A DNA stretch of 64,000 nt, taken from the NCBI GenBank assembly GCA_019188255.1, contig JAETXT010000014.1, positions 806,001 through 870,000 of the forward strand, given 5' to 3'. This DNA comes from Verticillium longisporum. Taxonomy: Eukaryota > Ascomycota > Sordariomycetes > Glomerellales > Plectosphaerellaceae. Positions 1-12,616 of this stretch are shown piece after piece. Position numbers and translations under genes: made by a program. Under the pieces are notes generated by a model, which worked only from the letters and a program-made list of their open reading frames with translations, did not search any database and was not told where the DNA came from. The stretch's first letter is position 1. The number at the start of each line of letters is the position of its first letter.

Positions 1-1984
1 GGAAGGATGCGCGGGCAGCGAAGGACAGCCTGTGGTGAACCGAGGGGCAGTGACGGGTGAGCGTGGGCGAGTTCGAGCTGGTGAGGGGCAGACGGCGAGT
101 GCTCGGTTGATAGTAGAAGTGCTCGTATCGATTCTTCACCCAACAACGTGGGACGCTTGAGGCAAAGGTGGTTGGTGGTGGAGGAGCAGGCGTATGATTT
201 CTTCAAGGGATCATAGCGGACAAGAGCGAGCGAAGCATGATGAGCTCGAGGGGAAAATAGATGTCCAAATCGGCGGGGCACCGGGTTTGTGCAAAGGAAG
301 AAGGGGAAAGCGAAGTGAAGAAAGAAGCAAGGTGAGTGAAGACGTCGGACTAGCCTCTGGTTATGAGTGAGGTGGGAGACAGAGGCAGAAAAGCTCCCCC
401 AAAGTCGAGATGTACCGCCCCGGCAGCCTGTAGCCTGTAGCCGTAGCCCGTACTGGTAAGGTATGGTTAGCCTGTCCACCTAGGTAGGTTAGCTCACACC
501 TTAGGGCACCTGGGTAGGGACGGTAAGGCAGGCAGCTAGGTAGAGGGGAGGAGGCAGTGGTGGTACTGGTACTGGTAGTTGAGCTATGGGGGAGGGGAAC
601 GGGGGGCGAGGAGGCTAGCTTCAAACAGGGGTGTGTACAGTCGGAATAAAGTACCTGGGCCGGTCGACGGTAGCAGGTTAGGAACGGACACCAAACAGTC
701 TGGAGTGAAGTGGAGGGTTGTGGGCAGGCAATGCAAGGCAAGGCACGGCAAAGCGTGGCTCAGTCAGGTACCCAAGGTCAATCGACGACGATACACCTCA
801 CCGCACGTCCCATCCTTTTTCACCGACGGGTCAACAGTCGAAGGGGAGGGGCAAGTCATGACTATTCCTAGTCCTGGTCCTGGTCCTAGTCCTGGTCTTG
901 CGCTTGCGCCTGCGCCTGCACCTGCATCTTGTCCCGGCCCTGGCCCTGGTTTGGATCTTGGGCTTGGTCTTGGTCTTGGACCTGTGCTTTGCGCCTGGTC
1001 TTGGCCCCTGGTCCGCATTCTAGTCATGGACCCCGTCGAGTTTATGATCATGGGCAGGGTCCCGGCTCTAGTTTCGGCTCATGCCCCGATACCACTTGGT
1101 TCGGTACTGTTAGTTCATCGTCCCCGCCCGGTTCTGGTGTCCCTTTCTGTTCTGGCCATTTTCGGTCCACGGCAGTAGGAATTCCCAAAGCCGGTACTTC
1201 AACTCGACCAACTGCCTCGTCAGCTATCCTTGTCCCCATTTCGTAAGAACCTCGATGTATCCGCCCCTACAACCGCACGGGCGGCGCCTCAAATAGTATA
1301 GCCTAGCGCTTGGCATCTTGCATCTTGCATCGTGTATGGCGCATTTACGCAGCCCACGTCACCAAAGCCTGGGTGAGTTGCCAACGCTGCTTCCGCGGCA
1401 ATTGCCGGTCTAATTTCTTTGACTGACGACATTGGGACTCAATTGGCCGCTTGACAGGCTGCCCATCGTAGGGAAAGTCGGAAAGTAGGCGAGAACGACG
1501 AGGCAGAAAAGAGCAAGCGCGAGACAGAGAGAGAAAGAGAGCGGCGGAGAGACAGAGAGACACAGAGAATGAAGAATGCTGGGCTGGCCAAGTACTGCCG
1601 CACCAAAACGGGGGACCGAATCAGAGCCTGCCTTAGCGTTCCCGTCTTGAGGAGCTACTTGCGCATTGGAGGTGGCTGCAGTCCGGCAGCCGTCCTAGCG
1701 CACCCTTGCTGTTAAAGACACGAGCGAGACAAAGAACACGCACCCAATCGGCCGTCCCCTTTGCAACCCAGTCAGGCGGAATGCGGCGGGAAGGGCGAGA
1801 AACAGCTGTATCTACCTTCAGGTCTGCTTGTATTGACCGGAAGCATGAGTGGGGCCATGTTGCTGTTCATGCTGGTGTGTGTGGTGCTTGGTCTTAAGCT
1901 ATCTAGGTAAGGTAGGCAGGTGAAGCTCGTGCTTGTTCTCGCAGTCATGCTCATGCTCCTGCTCAAGCTCAAGCTTGGGCTTAT

Positions 1985-2073
<89 letters not shown>

Positions 2074-5000
2074 TGCGTGTGCGTGTGCGCCAGAGGTTGA
2101 CATTGCGAAGAGCTTCGGGACCAGCTTCGAGGCCAAGACCAAAGCCGCCAACGAGGGAAGCAGATCGTCACTGAAGATCTTGGTCCGAGTGGAAGCCACC
2201 TCCAGGCTTGTCCAAGCTGGGTCTAGAACACGCGTGACAGCGCGTGAGCTCGAGATGTCTGACCTCAACCGACCACTGGGTACCACCTAACTACCCGTCA
2301 ATGCAACGAAGCAGCAAACAGTGCCGGGTGGGCTCACAATGGGATGCAACGATAGCCAGCCATGAGCCTCGGAAGGCTGACGGATGACATCCCTCTCTCT
2401 CCCCCTCCCCTCCAAGAAAAAAAAACACTGACCAAACTCGTCTTAACGGAGCTCGTGGTAAGCAGGCGCATCTTTGCGACTGACGCAACAATAGAACAGT
2501 ATCAAGCTTCGAGCATGGACCAGGGGCGTGATGCCAAGGACCAAGGGTTAGGGGACACAGAGCGCCGGCAAAGGGGGACAGCGCCGGCGCCGGCGGAAGA
2601 GGGGGAGGAGGGGGCAGGGAAGCAGAAGACGGAGGGGAAGTGGCAACCTGCCACACACCTCACAGCTTGAAGTATTTGGGGTGCTTGTTGGGGTGATGGG
2701 GCTATGGGGCGATGGGGCGGCGGGGGTGAACGTAACTGTCGCTGAACCGTCCTCGCCTTTTGCTCGCTGCTTCGACTTCTTCCCCAACAGACCTCACCGA
2801 CCGCTTTAGCCTTGATACGTAGCGCGGGGCTTTTGAAATAATGCTATCCCAAATGGTAACCGGAATAGTGCGTGACGGGGGGTTGACCTTCTGCTAGGCT
2901 TGGCGGCATGAGCTGCCAGAAGCGTACTTGCCTAGGCCGGCAATTACGCAGGTGCGACGCACGGTTTTTGCTTGTGTACAGGTGGCTGAGTCTTCTCGCC
3001 GTCGCTGTGGCTTAGTGGCCTGACTTGGCAAAATTGTCCCTCTGAGAGACAAGGTACTATGCGCTCGCCATGGTTGACGACGGCACCTGGAGGTACCTAC
3101 TTGCCCTTGCGCCTCTGGTACAAGTACCTCCCTCAGGCACATCACTGGGGGGCTTGATCCACTGAGGAGATCGACACCTGCCTGCCCACCCCCCGATCCA
3201 CCCCTCTCTCTTCTCCCACTCCCCATTATTGATCCAACCCGGGCACATATTAGTTATCCACAGGAACCCAACTGTTCCATGTACTCATTACAGCAGACGC
3301 AATCTCACTGTGCTCACACGCGTCCCTCTCTCCCTCTTCCGCTACATCGTTACGCTCTGTGTTGCTCTCTGTCGTCCAGCAGTGCAGGGTGGACCAGGTT
3401 CGTGGGATGATCGGCGCAGGCTCGCCTTCTCTTGCCGACGAGGAGCTTTATGCACAGAAGGCATTAGGCACTGCCGAGAAGCATAACAAAAATTCTGCGC
3501 TTCCGCTGAAACCCGACCAGGAGGCACATACACCACCCATCCACGCGCATCCTCTGAAAACAGTTTCAATGCTGCGGGAGGGGGGGGGAGAGGGAGCTGG
3601 TGAAAAGGGGCCCATTTCGTGCGCACATCGACTGGAGCATCACGGTGCCGGGTTGCCGGGCCACTTTTTTGCTGTATCGACTGAATGAGCACGGTGCCTG
3701 CTCTCAGTCCTCCAGTCTGTGCCTCGTGCGTCTGTTTTTGCGGCTATCGGCTTCCCCCCTCCAAGTCCAGGTTCAAGCTTGGGTACAAGCTCCAAGCAGC
3801 TCTGACGAATAGTGCCCGCTGTTCTTGGGTCTAGCGTCTGAGACCGGCCGGCACTTGTCATGACGGAGCCTAACTCTAAAATCGACGCTGGCTGTCAACT
3901 TTGGGGCCAGCACTCGGAAGACGAACCCGGTAGGTTGCGCTACTGCCACGGTTACTGTGAATGCAACGCTGGCTTGGGCTGCGGCATATTCGCCTCCCCT
4001 CCCTCCTCTCCTCTCCCAACACACCTCTTTCTTCTATCCACCCGCCCTCCCATGTAGGGCTCATGTGTCCCAACTTACACGTTACCTGGATAGATGCCTT
4101 GTCGGGTACTGGGCCATGTGTTGCTGCTTCAGTGCCTGCTCAGGTACATAGGTCCCGACCTCACATCTCCGGGAGGGTGGGTGTTTCGAGACGGAACGTG
4201 ATCAAGGGGACCCAGGGGACCTGGAGATCCTGGGCGTGGTACAACGAGTAAGTGGACCGACCACCCACTGTGCAGCCAAGCCAGGCCACAAGGCCGCCAG
4301 GGCGGCGCATCACTCTCTCGTCTTTCTCTCGAATGCATTAGGTGCATCCTGTCCTTCAACGTGCTCCTTCATTTCATATTCGTCACCAGCTGGCATGTTC
4401 CGAGATAGGGAGGGGTCCAGGCAAGGCCAACTTCTAGGACAGGGTGACTGGATGCCCTAGACGGACCACCAGCATGGCAGGCCTGCTGTTGTTGGAATCA
4501 ACCGCAGGCGAATAGGTGGGTATGGAACCAATGGTGCCAGCACGGGGCAGGCTCCGAGCCCTGCTCAGCCGGATGCATTTTGGTGCCGAGAAGGCGGTGC
4601 CGTGACAAACCCGGGACTTTGTTGATATTGGTTTTCGTTGTGAGGCTGTTCTGCTCTTGATCCTCATTTCGAATTCAAGCCGGTGCGTTTGTCGAGTTTT
4701 GACGCGTGTATCCACCCTCGCACCAGACTACCAGGGGTAGCGTCGGCCTGCCATTCAGTCGTGCAGCTGAGGAGACGAGATATAGAAGGACGGGTGCCCT
4801 GGTAATTATGGATGCAGCATGCCCATCTAATGGCTGTGGATATGTACGACTGTGAGTATGGTCGTTGGCCCACCTCGCCTGGCCGACTTGTCACAGGCCC
4901 TGTCACGTTTTAAGGTATGGGCAGCGGTACTCGCAAAGATCAAGCACGTCTGGCCACACAAGCGTGAGCAAGCGCCATTCCAGGAATGTCACCCACCCTT

Positions 5001-5751
5001 GACGAGTAGGACCTTGGCCCGCCTCTCCACGAGCCTTCACGAACCGCTGTCAACAAGCTCCTGATGGACTCGTACACTCTTAAGGCCAGGCAGCTAACTA
5101 TCTAGGGCGGTCTGGACAAGCCTGCGGGGTCCGTACGTTTCGACGCTAGTCTGCACATGCGCCCGCGAGGCTGCGCCCTGCGCTCCCTTTCCCCTCCCCC
5201 AACTTTCCAGGGACTCAGATGTACAGTAATGTCCTGCGGGTAGGGATGTACCGTACGTAGGTGGGAGGTAGCAAGGAGGAAATCGTTTGTTGCCTCAGCC
5301 CCGCCCGATGAACTCGAAAGGCTTGTCTCGCCTCGCCGTATCATTACCTCGCACTTGTCCAAAACGCCGCGTACCCTCGACCTAGCACTGATTACTTTTA
5401 GTATCCTTGCCCACCTGGCTGTCCCGAAAACGATCTCTTATTCATCTGGGACGGATAGCATGGGTCCTAGCTACGTGTGAGTACGAACATCAAAGGGCCA
5501 AGCCCAGCCCTGGCCAGCTCGCTGCCTTGCTCTGCCACCTGTAGCGGCCGGGCTGTTTGAGTACCATGTAGGACAATCACATTGCCATCATCGGGTGTCC
5601 AGGTCTGTACTGTACGTAATGCTTAAGCACAAAAGCAACCCAAGCAAGGGTACATGGTACATGTCCTGCCGCCGCCATAAAGACTCAAATCTGTTCTCCC
5701 TTTCGTTTCGGGGATAATATGTGCCTCATGTTAACTACACTGCGAGACAGC
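1..5751. other. Gene-poor region with simple repeats
   Basis: I see no convincing gene. Open frames here are low-complexity (Gly-Pro, Leu-Arg and Ser-Leu repeats) or lack any recognisable family, and codon-level conservation cannot be judged. It holds G/C-rich hexamer-like stretches around 860-1020, a hexanucleotide array at 1985-2073, GA-rich tracts near 1515-1565, and scattered CCTAGGTA-type words (for example near 478-490). Because TDP1 ends at 5752 on the minus strand, this is downstream of TDP1 and upstream or downstream of whatever lies left of the window. Confidence 0.6.
1985..2073. repeat. Hexanucleotide tandem array (GCTCAG)n
   Basis: About 15 near-perfect head-to-tail copies of a 6-bp unit. 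Since 6 is a multiple of 3, the frames crossing it read as monotonous dipeptides (Leu-Arg on plus, Pro-Glu or Ser-Leu on minus). This explains the long but meaningless open frames here. Confidence 0.95.
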
Positions 5752-8218
5752 CTAATAGCGCTTCATGAAGAGCCACGGTCGATCAGCAGCCGTGTCATTC
5801 GGCGAAGCGCCGTAGGCCCTTGACGGTGCTACCATGGGTACCGGCACCGCTCCTCGAAATGCCTCTAGCATCTTCCCAGCCTCGCCTGCACCGCTAAGCC
5901 CCCGCTTGAACGATCGCCTGTGTTCCGAGTGGGGACGAGGACGCCACATTCCCAGTTTCGGCGCGTGAGTTATGCCCTGCCGGATGCCTGCTCTTGCGTG
6001 AGTCGACCCCGGTAGAGGATGACCAAGTCAGTGAGGGGCGAGATGCGTACACTATACGTCCAGATGTGGCATGCTGCGACTCTCCACGCGCTTTCCGACA
6101 AATTGGCACTCCCGACGTAGGCCCATCCCGCTCCTGGGTCGTCTTGGCCACCTATACCGTTGGGCTGCACAAAGATGAGTTTGTCGTGCATGAGAACTCC
6201 GGGTCTTGTACTGATTGAATCTCGAAGCATTTCTCGTGGGAACGTCGCAGAGCCCCACCACTTCTCTTGGAAACAGATTGTGCCGCCAGCCTATGGCACA
6301 TATAGTTAGCCGGATATGATCCATGGAAAGTCGGCGCGAGCGCTTTCCAGTCGAGCTGAGTTCACTTACAGCCTTGCCGCCTCGGCTTTTCGCGACTGTG
6401 TCTTCCGTGGGAAAGTATATCCGCATCTTTACCCCGAGCGCCTTATGGCTATCTGTCGCATCGAGAGCGGTCTTCGTGTTCCGCCGGCTTGGCTGGTCCC
6501 CTCCATCCTTTTGACCGTTGTTTAAGCCTGGTGGAAGATAAGATCATCGTGAACTAAAGGAAGAACAAGTCTCCGTTTGACGTACCTTGGCACGCCGCGT
6601 ATATCGTCTTGATAAACGAATTATCGATCGAACCCAGTGATGACGTCTACACGTATGAAATCGTCAGTTTTGTCCATTGAAAGACCTCTCTGAATGCCTG
6701 GGGCCATGTTTCCTTACCACATAGTCAACGGTGATAGGCTTATCGGTTGACAAGCCCAATGAACGCACGGCACGGCTCAAACCATGGTATCCTACGCCAA
6801 GTTGTCAGAACCCAGTAGTCAGTGAGCCTTGTAAGAGGCATCACGATGTAGACAAGATGCCCTACCTGTCTCCCCAGACAGTTGGTCCGTGTGGCCTCCA
6901 GCACTGCCAGCATTAATCAGCAAAACGCAGTGACACGAGGCTTCAAGCCGGAGCATGAATCTCGCGAAAAAGATGCAGCGTAGGCCGTGATGGGCCGTGA
7001 AAGCTTACATGGTGTGAATGAAACGGTAGCGCTCCGTCTCAGTGAAGTCGAAGTTATCGAGGCTCTTGACCAGACTTTCGTCCAGTCCCTGTGCCCGAAG
7101 GAAGCGTCGCAGCTCGGTGCCAAAGGAAACTCCCGCGTCATCATTACCTCGGATTGCAGCTGCATCCCCTGGGGCTTGAACAATTCGTGGGAGATCAATG
7201 AGAAAAACCATCTATACTGTCAGCAGACTGATCCGTAGATGAAGTCTGAGGCCGAATCTTTTTGATGGAACCTACGTTCTCGAGCACTCCCGTCTCTCCC
7301 CAGTCGTAAGGAACCAGGTTACCAGATGGCACAACAATGCGCAAGTAACTAACAATTGTCAGTAAACCGTGAGAAATATTCGTGCGGAGAGGCCTCGATT
7401 ACTTCGGGTACTTCAACAGTTGCAACTTCGAGTGCATACAGCCAATGCCGTGCATGGGAGGAAAGCAGAGTTTGATTCGGCTGCTCGGTACGTTGGCCCT
7501 CAATGTCTCTTGCTGCAATATGGTCAGTGACCGAACACTCGACCTTGGTTGAGAGCACGCCGAGCATGGGTCATACCTCGGCACCGTTCTTTGCATAAGC
7601 AATGAATACCATTCTTGTTCTGGCAGTGTCGACTTTGGAGAGTAACCAGGGCTCATCCCACTGGAAAGATGACACGACAGCTAGCTCGAGCTTGTCCTTC
7701 TCAAGGACTTCTTCAATCTTGATATCGTCATCTGTGCGCGGACAACCATAGACCCACGTCCTTTTGACGACTCCTCTCGGGAAGCGTAGCCCCGGCACTT
7801 GGCGCGTGACTTGGTCCCCATTCGAGGCCGTGACACCCATTGAAATCGAAGCTGGCGCATCCTGTCTCAATATGGTTGGATTATTCGATCCTGGTGTTGC
7901 TGGTGTTTTCAGCCGTTTGCCTTGCGGCCCATCGAGCGAGGCATCTTCAGCCGTTCGTTTGCGAAGCCGCTGTAGGCGCGCCTCCTCCATTTTCTTCCTG
8001 TCCAGCAACCATGAGTCCGGACCGGCGACCTTGACTACCTGTTCAGGGGACTTGATGCCTTTGGGTGTAGGCTCTTGCTCCGAGGTTCTGGGGTCTTCTG
8101 CTTCCTGTTTTAGAGATGATGCGATCGCAGCTTTGAGAGCCTCATCTTCGTCATAATCGCCGTTGACATCTTGGTAGGGACTTTCTCCAGGTTGCTGGTT
8201 TGACGATGGTGACGCCAT
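5752..8218 (-). CDS. TDP1: Tyrosyl-DNA phosphodiesterase 1, 3' end damaged
   Basis: Phospholipase D superfamily nuclease that removes topoisomerase I peptides from DNA 3' ends in the nucleus. Nine exons on the minus strand: 8218-7577, 7512-7403, 7348-7276, 7211-7009, 6903-6866, 6791-6718, 6646-6586, 6527-6370 and 6290 onward. Residues 23-38 form an acidic UIM-like helix (DEDEALKAAIASSLKQ). HKD motif 1 is CMHSKLQLLKYPN (His241, Lys243) and motif 2 is MHDK (His488, Lys490) followed by GSANLSESAW. The start at 8218 sits just before the UIM; an upstream in-frame TTG is unlikely. As written, translation stops at a TAA (5972-5970) after 559 residues. The conserved tail (RNWECGVLVP, then VPVPMVAPSRAYG and PWLFM) continues in frame to a G5 run at 5899-5903, where a one-base shift is needed, and ends at 5752. 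A 75-bp unspliced insert lies at 6083-6009. Identity is firm; whether the gene is functional is open. Confidence 0.9.
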
Positions 8219-9095
8219 CTTGGTTTTGAATGTTCCGAAACCTAGCCCTCGTTCTCGAAGGTTCGTTGAATGGCAATGATGGGTTTTGGCTTCTTCCTTG
8301 CCTGCGTGGAAGGCGGGCAAAATTGGACCAGGCGTACGAGTACTTCGGGTGTGGAATAGAGTATTCTGAGCTCTACCAGCGCTCAAAATACGCTGGCCGG
8401 CAAGATAATTGTTTGAATTAGGTGACCTTGGTGTTACATGCGAGAGAGCAAGACCACGTGCGAGGTTTGGATAAGAATTCGTGACCCTTGGCGAAGGTGG
8501 TCTACACGTCCCTACACCTGCGCCACATCAAACGCGACTTGACCGCGAGACCACGTGACATTATTTGGGCCCAATGTCAGAGCAATTCTTCGCATTCGCA
8601 GGGACAGGAGAAACTGTCTAATGCTTTCGACGTAATGGACCATCGATACTCCGACCAAGCGCTTAGTCTCCAGGCTGCAGTGATCTTGCAGAGAATATAT
8701 TACTGACATCATACGACTTGAAGCAGTTTGTCATAGGAGGCATTCGCAACGTCCAGAGAAAAAAATCGATAAGCATTGTATACAATAGTAGTTTCGCTGT
8801 CCTTGTCATGATCTGACCATCGCGTGGCTAAGGTGCACAAGCGAGCACAAAGGAGACACGCTGTACGATGCGCCCTGGAACCATGTACCAAGCCTTGCCT
8901 GGTTGACGTTCCCTCATAGTAATGAATCCGGGTGTCGGATGTACGAAATCAATCCGACGCCAGTCACCATGGTCCAACCATGCAAGCCAAAAACATCCTC
9001 AACCTTTGCACCGCAGTGAGACCAACCATGTGCTGCAAAGCTTTCCCACGAAGACAGTCGTGAATGAACAGAGACATGAAATCAGGAGGTCCCAA
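8219..9095. promoter_or_regulatory. TDP1 upstream region
   Basis: Spacer between the TDP1 start and the stop of the next minus-strand gene. No gene seen. The nonamer GACCACGTG occurs twice (8452-8460 and 8549-8557), a possible bHLH/Cbf1-type site pair. The function is inferred from the E-box core only. Confidence 0.35.
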
Positions 9096-10343
9096 TCAAG
9101 ACAATTTAAGAATTCGCCTCAAGTCATCCTCCATTGCTAGCAAGCCCGCAGGCCGGCTGGCAGGCGCGGAAGAACTCACGAGGGCCTCATTTGGGGGGGC
9201 TGAAGGCGTTGTTTCTGAGCCCGAATTCTTGGGCCCGAAAAGATATTTCTTCAGGGCTTCTGTTGGGTCTTCGTGAAGCTGCGACGGCGAGACTCCACTG
9301 TTTGTGGGGTCTGGGACTGGGCCGCGTGCTGCGCGTATGCGGTCTTGATAGGGAGTGGAAAAGGCAGGCCCAACCGGCCGTCCTGAAACACCGTCAAGCT
9401 CTGCCATGGGGATACCGGATGAGGAACGCTGCTGGAAAGGCTTGTCCCTGGGCAAGCCGTAATGCTGTCGAGGCATTGTTTGAGATCCTTGAGGCATAGC
9501 GGCGGGAGAAAACAAGTTTCGGCTGGTAGAGGCCTCGCTGTGGCAGCTAGGGCGGCGAGCCTTTTCCTTCTCCCCACGCTCGGCTCTGCACGTAGCCTCC
9601 AGTGGTGACTCACGCGCCTCGTTGGCCAGTGGCCGCTGCGGAGTCGGCATTTCTGGCTCCGTAGCCGGCGGAGATGGCTGCTGCTGGGCATCCTGGTGGC
9701 GAGTCTGCGTACTAGGCGATCCAGCAAATGGCTTATAGAAACTTGGTATCGGCAAAGCAGATGGTGCCGGAGAAGCGTGGAATGTAGCGCCAGCAAAAGC
9801 GGCTGAAGACGGCAGCCTGGGTAAGGCGGCGCTGTTCGGAGTGGTCTGGCGCGCAGTTCGTGCGAAGTCGGGAGAGGTTGTCGATTGCTTCGGACGAGCC
9901 TTGTTGTGACTACCTTGGTTGGTGGCATTTTGATTGTTGTTGCGTGCGCGCGATGCTCTCGCAGAGCCCTGCTGGAAAGCAACAGGCTGCATATCAAATG
10001 CGGGAGAGCCCGACTTTTGAGGTGTGGACGGTTGAGGGCCCTGATCATACACCATCTTCGAAGTCACTGGCAAGTCGTTCTCAGACGCATACATCCTCTG
10101 CAAAGCGGGTTTGCCGTTATTTCGGGCGGCGCGACGGCGCGACGGCGTAGGTTTCACCTGCTCCATTGCTGTACTGGATTTCGGCGCAGATGTTGCAAGA
10201 TTTGATGGTTTGGAAGAGCCAAGTCCGCCGCGGAAGGCAAAGGTCGCTCGAGATGGCGGAACTGACGTTTTGGGTGTTAGGAGGCGCCCAGTTCGTGCGG
10301 GGGGAGCCAGTCTCCGGCGCGCGTTTGTTGCGCTAGTTGACAA
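9096..10343 (-). CDS. Edc1/PNRC-like mRNA decapping activator (probable)
   Basis: A 415-residue, Ser/Pro/Ala-rich, apparently disordered protein in one exon. Its most recognisable segment, near residues 187-211, is FAGATFHASPAPSALPIPSF. This matches the arrangement of the PNRC/Edc1 short motif (YAGxxF-like part, then a proline-rich LPxP part) that binds the Dcp1 EVH1 domain and stimulates Dcp2 in cytoplasmic P bodies. Two further ordered-looking patches are ALKKYLFGPK near residue 366 and AMEDDLRRILKLS at the C terminus, which resembles a short amphipathic helix. The start is the first ATG of the frame. No catalytic domain is present. It shares a divergent intergenic with RBX1. The family call rests on one short motif; an unrelated disordered fungal protein is possible. 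Confidence 0.5.
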   Translation of the reverse strand: MSTSATNARRRLAPPARTGRLLTPKTSVPPSRATFAFRGGLGSSKPSNLATSAPKSSTAMEQVKPTPSRRRAARNNGKPALQRMYASENDLPVTSKMVYDQGPQPSTPQKSGSPAFDMQPVAFQQGSARASRARNNNQNATNQGSHNKARPKQSTTSPDFARTARQTTPNSAALPRLPSSAAFAGATFHASPAPSALPIPSFYKPFAGSPSTQTRHQDAQQQPSPPATEPEMPTPQRPLANEARESPLEATCRAERGEKEKARRPSCHSEASTSRNLFSPAAMPQGSQTMPRQHYGLPRDKPFQQRSSSGIPMAELDGVSGRPVGPAFSTPYQDRIRAARGPVPDPTNSGVSPSQLHEDPTEALKKYLFGPKNSGSETTPSAPPNEALVSSSAPASRPAGLLAMEDDLRRILKLS

Positions 10344-11386
10344 TACACGTGCGTGTTATGGGATGCCGGCTGATGTCGGAATGAGATGGATATGTCGGTG
10401 ATTGTGATGTCGGCGCAAAGAATCCTGCTCATGGTGGAGAGGCAAGACGTTGGCTTGGAGGCAACCCTTGACACGGAAGTAGGCTGTGGGAGTGGCCAAG
10501 CAGCGCTGTTGGTTGACGAAAGCGGATGTTGAACGCAGATGACAGGATGGGCATGTATGTAATGTGGGGCCGAGGGGTAAAGTAGGCGGTACGCTGGTTC
10601 AGTCGGCTTGGTGACGTGGGTTAGGAGCAAGGCTGACATGGCACGTGATCGACGGCCAAGCTTGTCGTCCCGTCCCCTCGATCAAGCACCTGCCTGTGGA
10701 CAATGCACAGACCGCCACTCTGCCCGGGGTAGGTATTCTAGGTCCTCTAGTAAGGTAACAATACTAGACAAACCAACACCCTCTCGCCATCGAGCACTCA
10801 GGAAGATGAAACCATGAGGTAGTCGCAGCCTATTGAAGTACGCACTATACAAATAGCATGCTTGCTAGCAGAAGGGCGTGTATCTTGGGTAGGCGGGCAG
10901 GCACGTTGGAATTGAAAGGTCTAGTTTTGGCACTGTGCTCCAAGCACCCTATTGGGTAGGCGATCAGTTCATGTTCCCGCCACCCCTCCAAAAGAGAGTA
11001 ACCGAGTAGCAGTTACCAAAGCTGGCAGCATCCAGCTTGTCAGAAGAAGCGCCTCCTCGAACACACCAGCAACATTTGACCAGACAAGCTTTCCTCTTGC
11101 TAGGTACGTAGGCGCAGAATTCCCCAACTTGACCCGTTCTTGTCCCTTCCTTATAGGCGTCACGCCGTCCGACAGCAGCTGGCAACCGTCCCCCGCGATG
11201 TCGCTCCAAGCTTAGCTTACCTAGTCGTCTAGACCTTGAGGGAACTTCCTGGACCCTGACTTCGATCCATACCTCTATCCAGCGACCAAATTCATACGGT
11301 TCTTTGCACGATATTCGCATCACACTTTACGGCAACTTCAACTCATCCGAACACATCATCAACCCCCGCAGAGTCACCAGCAAATC
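10344..11386. promoter_or_regulatory. Divergent promoter, Edc1-like / RBX1
   Basis: About 1.04 kb between two diverging starts. No gene recognised. Contains one CACGTG (10642-10647) and a pyrimidine-rich leader with AACTCATCC-type sequence before the RBX1 ATG. Confidence 0.4.
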
Positions 11387-11948
<562 letters not shown>

Positions 11949-12169
11949 GGAGAGACGGGCGATTTGCCTGAGGCCCGTCGGCAGGAAGCACGCAGGCAGG
12001 GAACGTACATCCGATGGGGCGGCGGCAACAATGGGAGGTGGAAACAACGAGGGCTGAAGAGCATGATATCATGGACCAACAGCCAGCACGAACAGCGCTT
12101 CTGAACCACGGAACTCGCGTACTTTGATATGAACCATTGGCATCTTCTTATCCGTTTTACTCCTGCTCG

Positions 12170-12616
12170 TCATCCCGTCTTCTCCACGACTGTGACGTCG
12201 CCGACAGCACCTTGTGGTTCCAGCCACTTCACTGGGTGCCGGTTGTAGAATGGCCAGGGTGGCACGACAACTAAGAACGTCAGCGCCGTGCCGCCTAGCC
12301 CAATGTAGACAGCCAGCTTGATATCTTGGAGGATGAAGCCGACGACGAACGTGAGTATCTGGAACGCAAAGACGGGTATGATCAGCGAATGGTGGCCATC
12401 AAGGTTGGTCTCAAGCAGCAAAGACGAGACGTACCCCGAACGCAGAGAGCTGAAAAGTAGACAAGAGCTCGGCTTTCTTTTGTCCTTCAAAGTCCTGTTG
12501 GTGGCGCAGATGGGTCAGCGGGAAGGTGTGCCAAGGGTTGGACTGATCCGTCTATGACAACATACAATCTGGCCCTCGGCGAGATCCCGAACTTGGTCCA
12601 GAATCTGTTCAGCCAT
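12170..12616 (-). CDS. SPC1: Signal peptidase complex subunit 1
   Basis: Small non-catalytic subunit of the ER signal peptidase (12-kDa family). Three exons on minus: 12616-12566, 12494-12435 and 12358-12170, giving 99 residues. It starts MAEQILDQVRDLAEGQIDF, then two transmembrane helices around ILTFVVGFILQDIKLAVYIG and GTALTFLVVVPPWPFYNRHP, with the family tail PVKWL. Length and two-TM layout fit the family. The introns are 71 and 76 bp with GTATGT and GTACGT donors. The gene appears intact. Confidence 0.94.

Noticed and set aside
1772..2174. Ser-Leu, Pro-Glu and Leu-Arg repeat peptides
   Set aside because: Readings of a hexanucleotide microsatellite.
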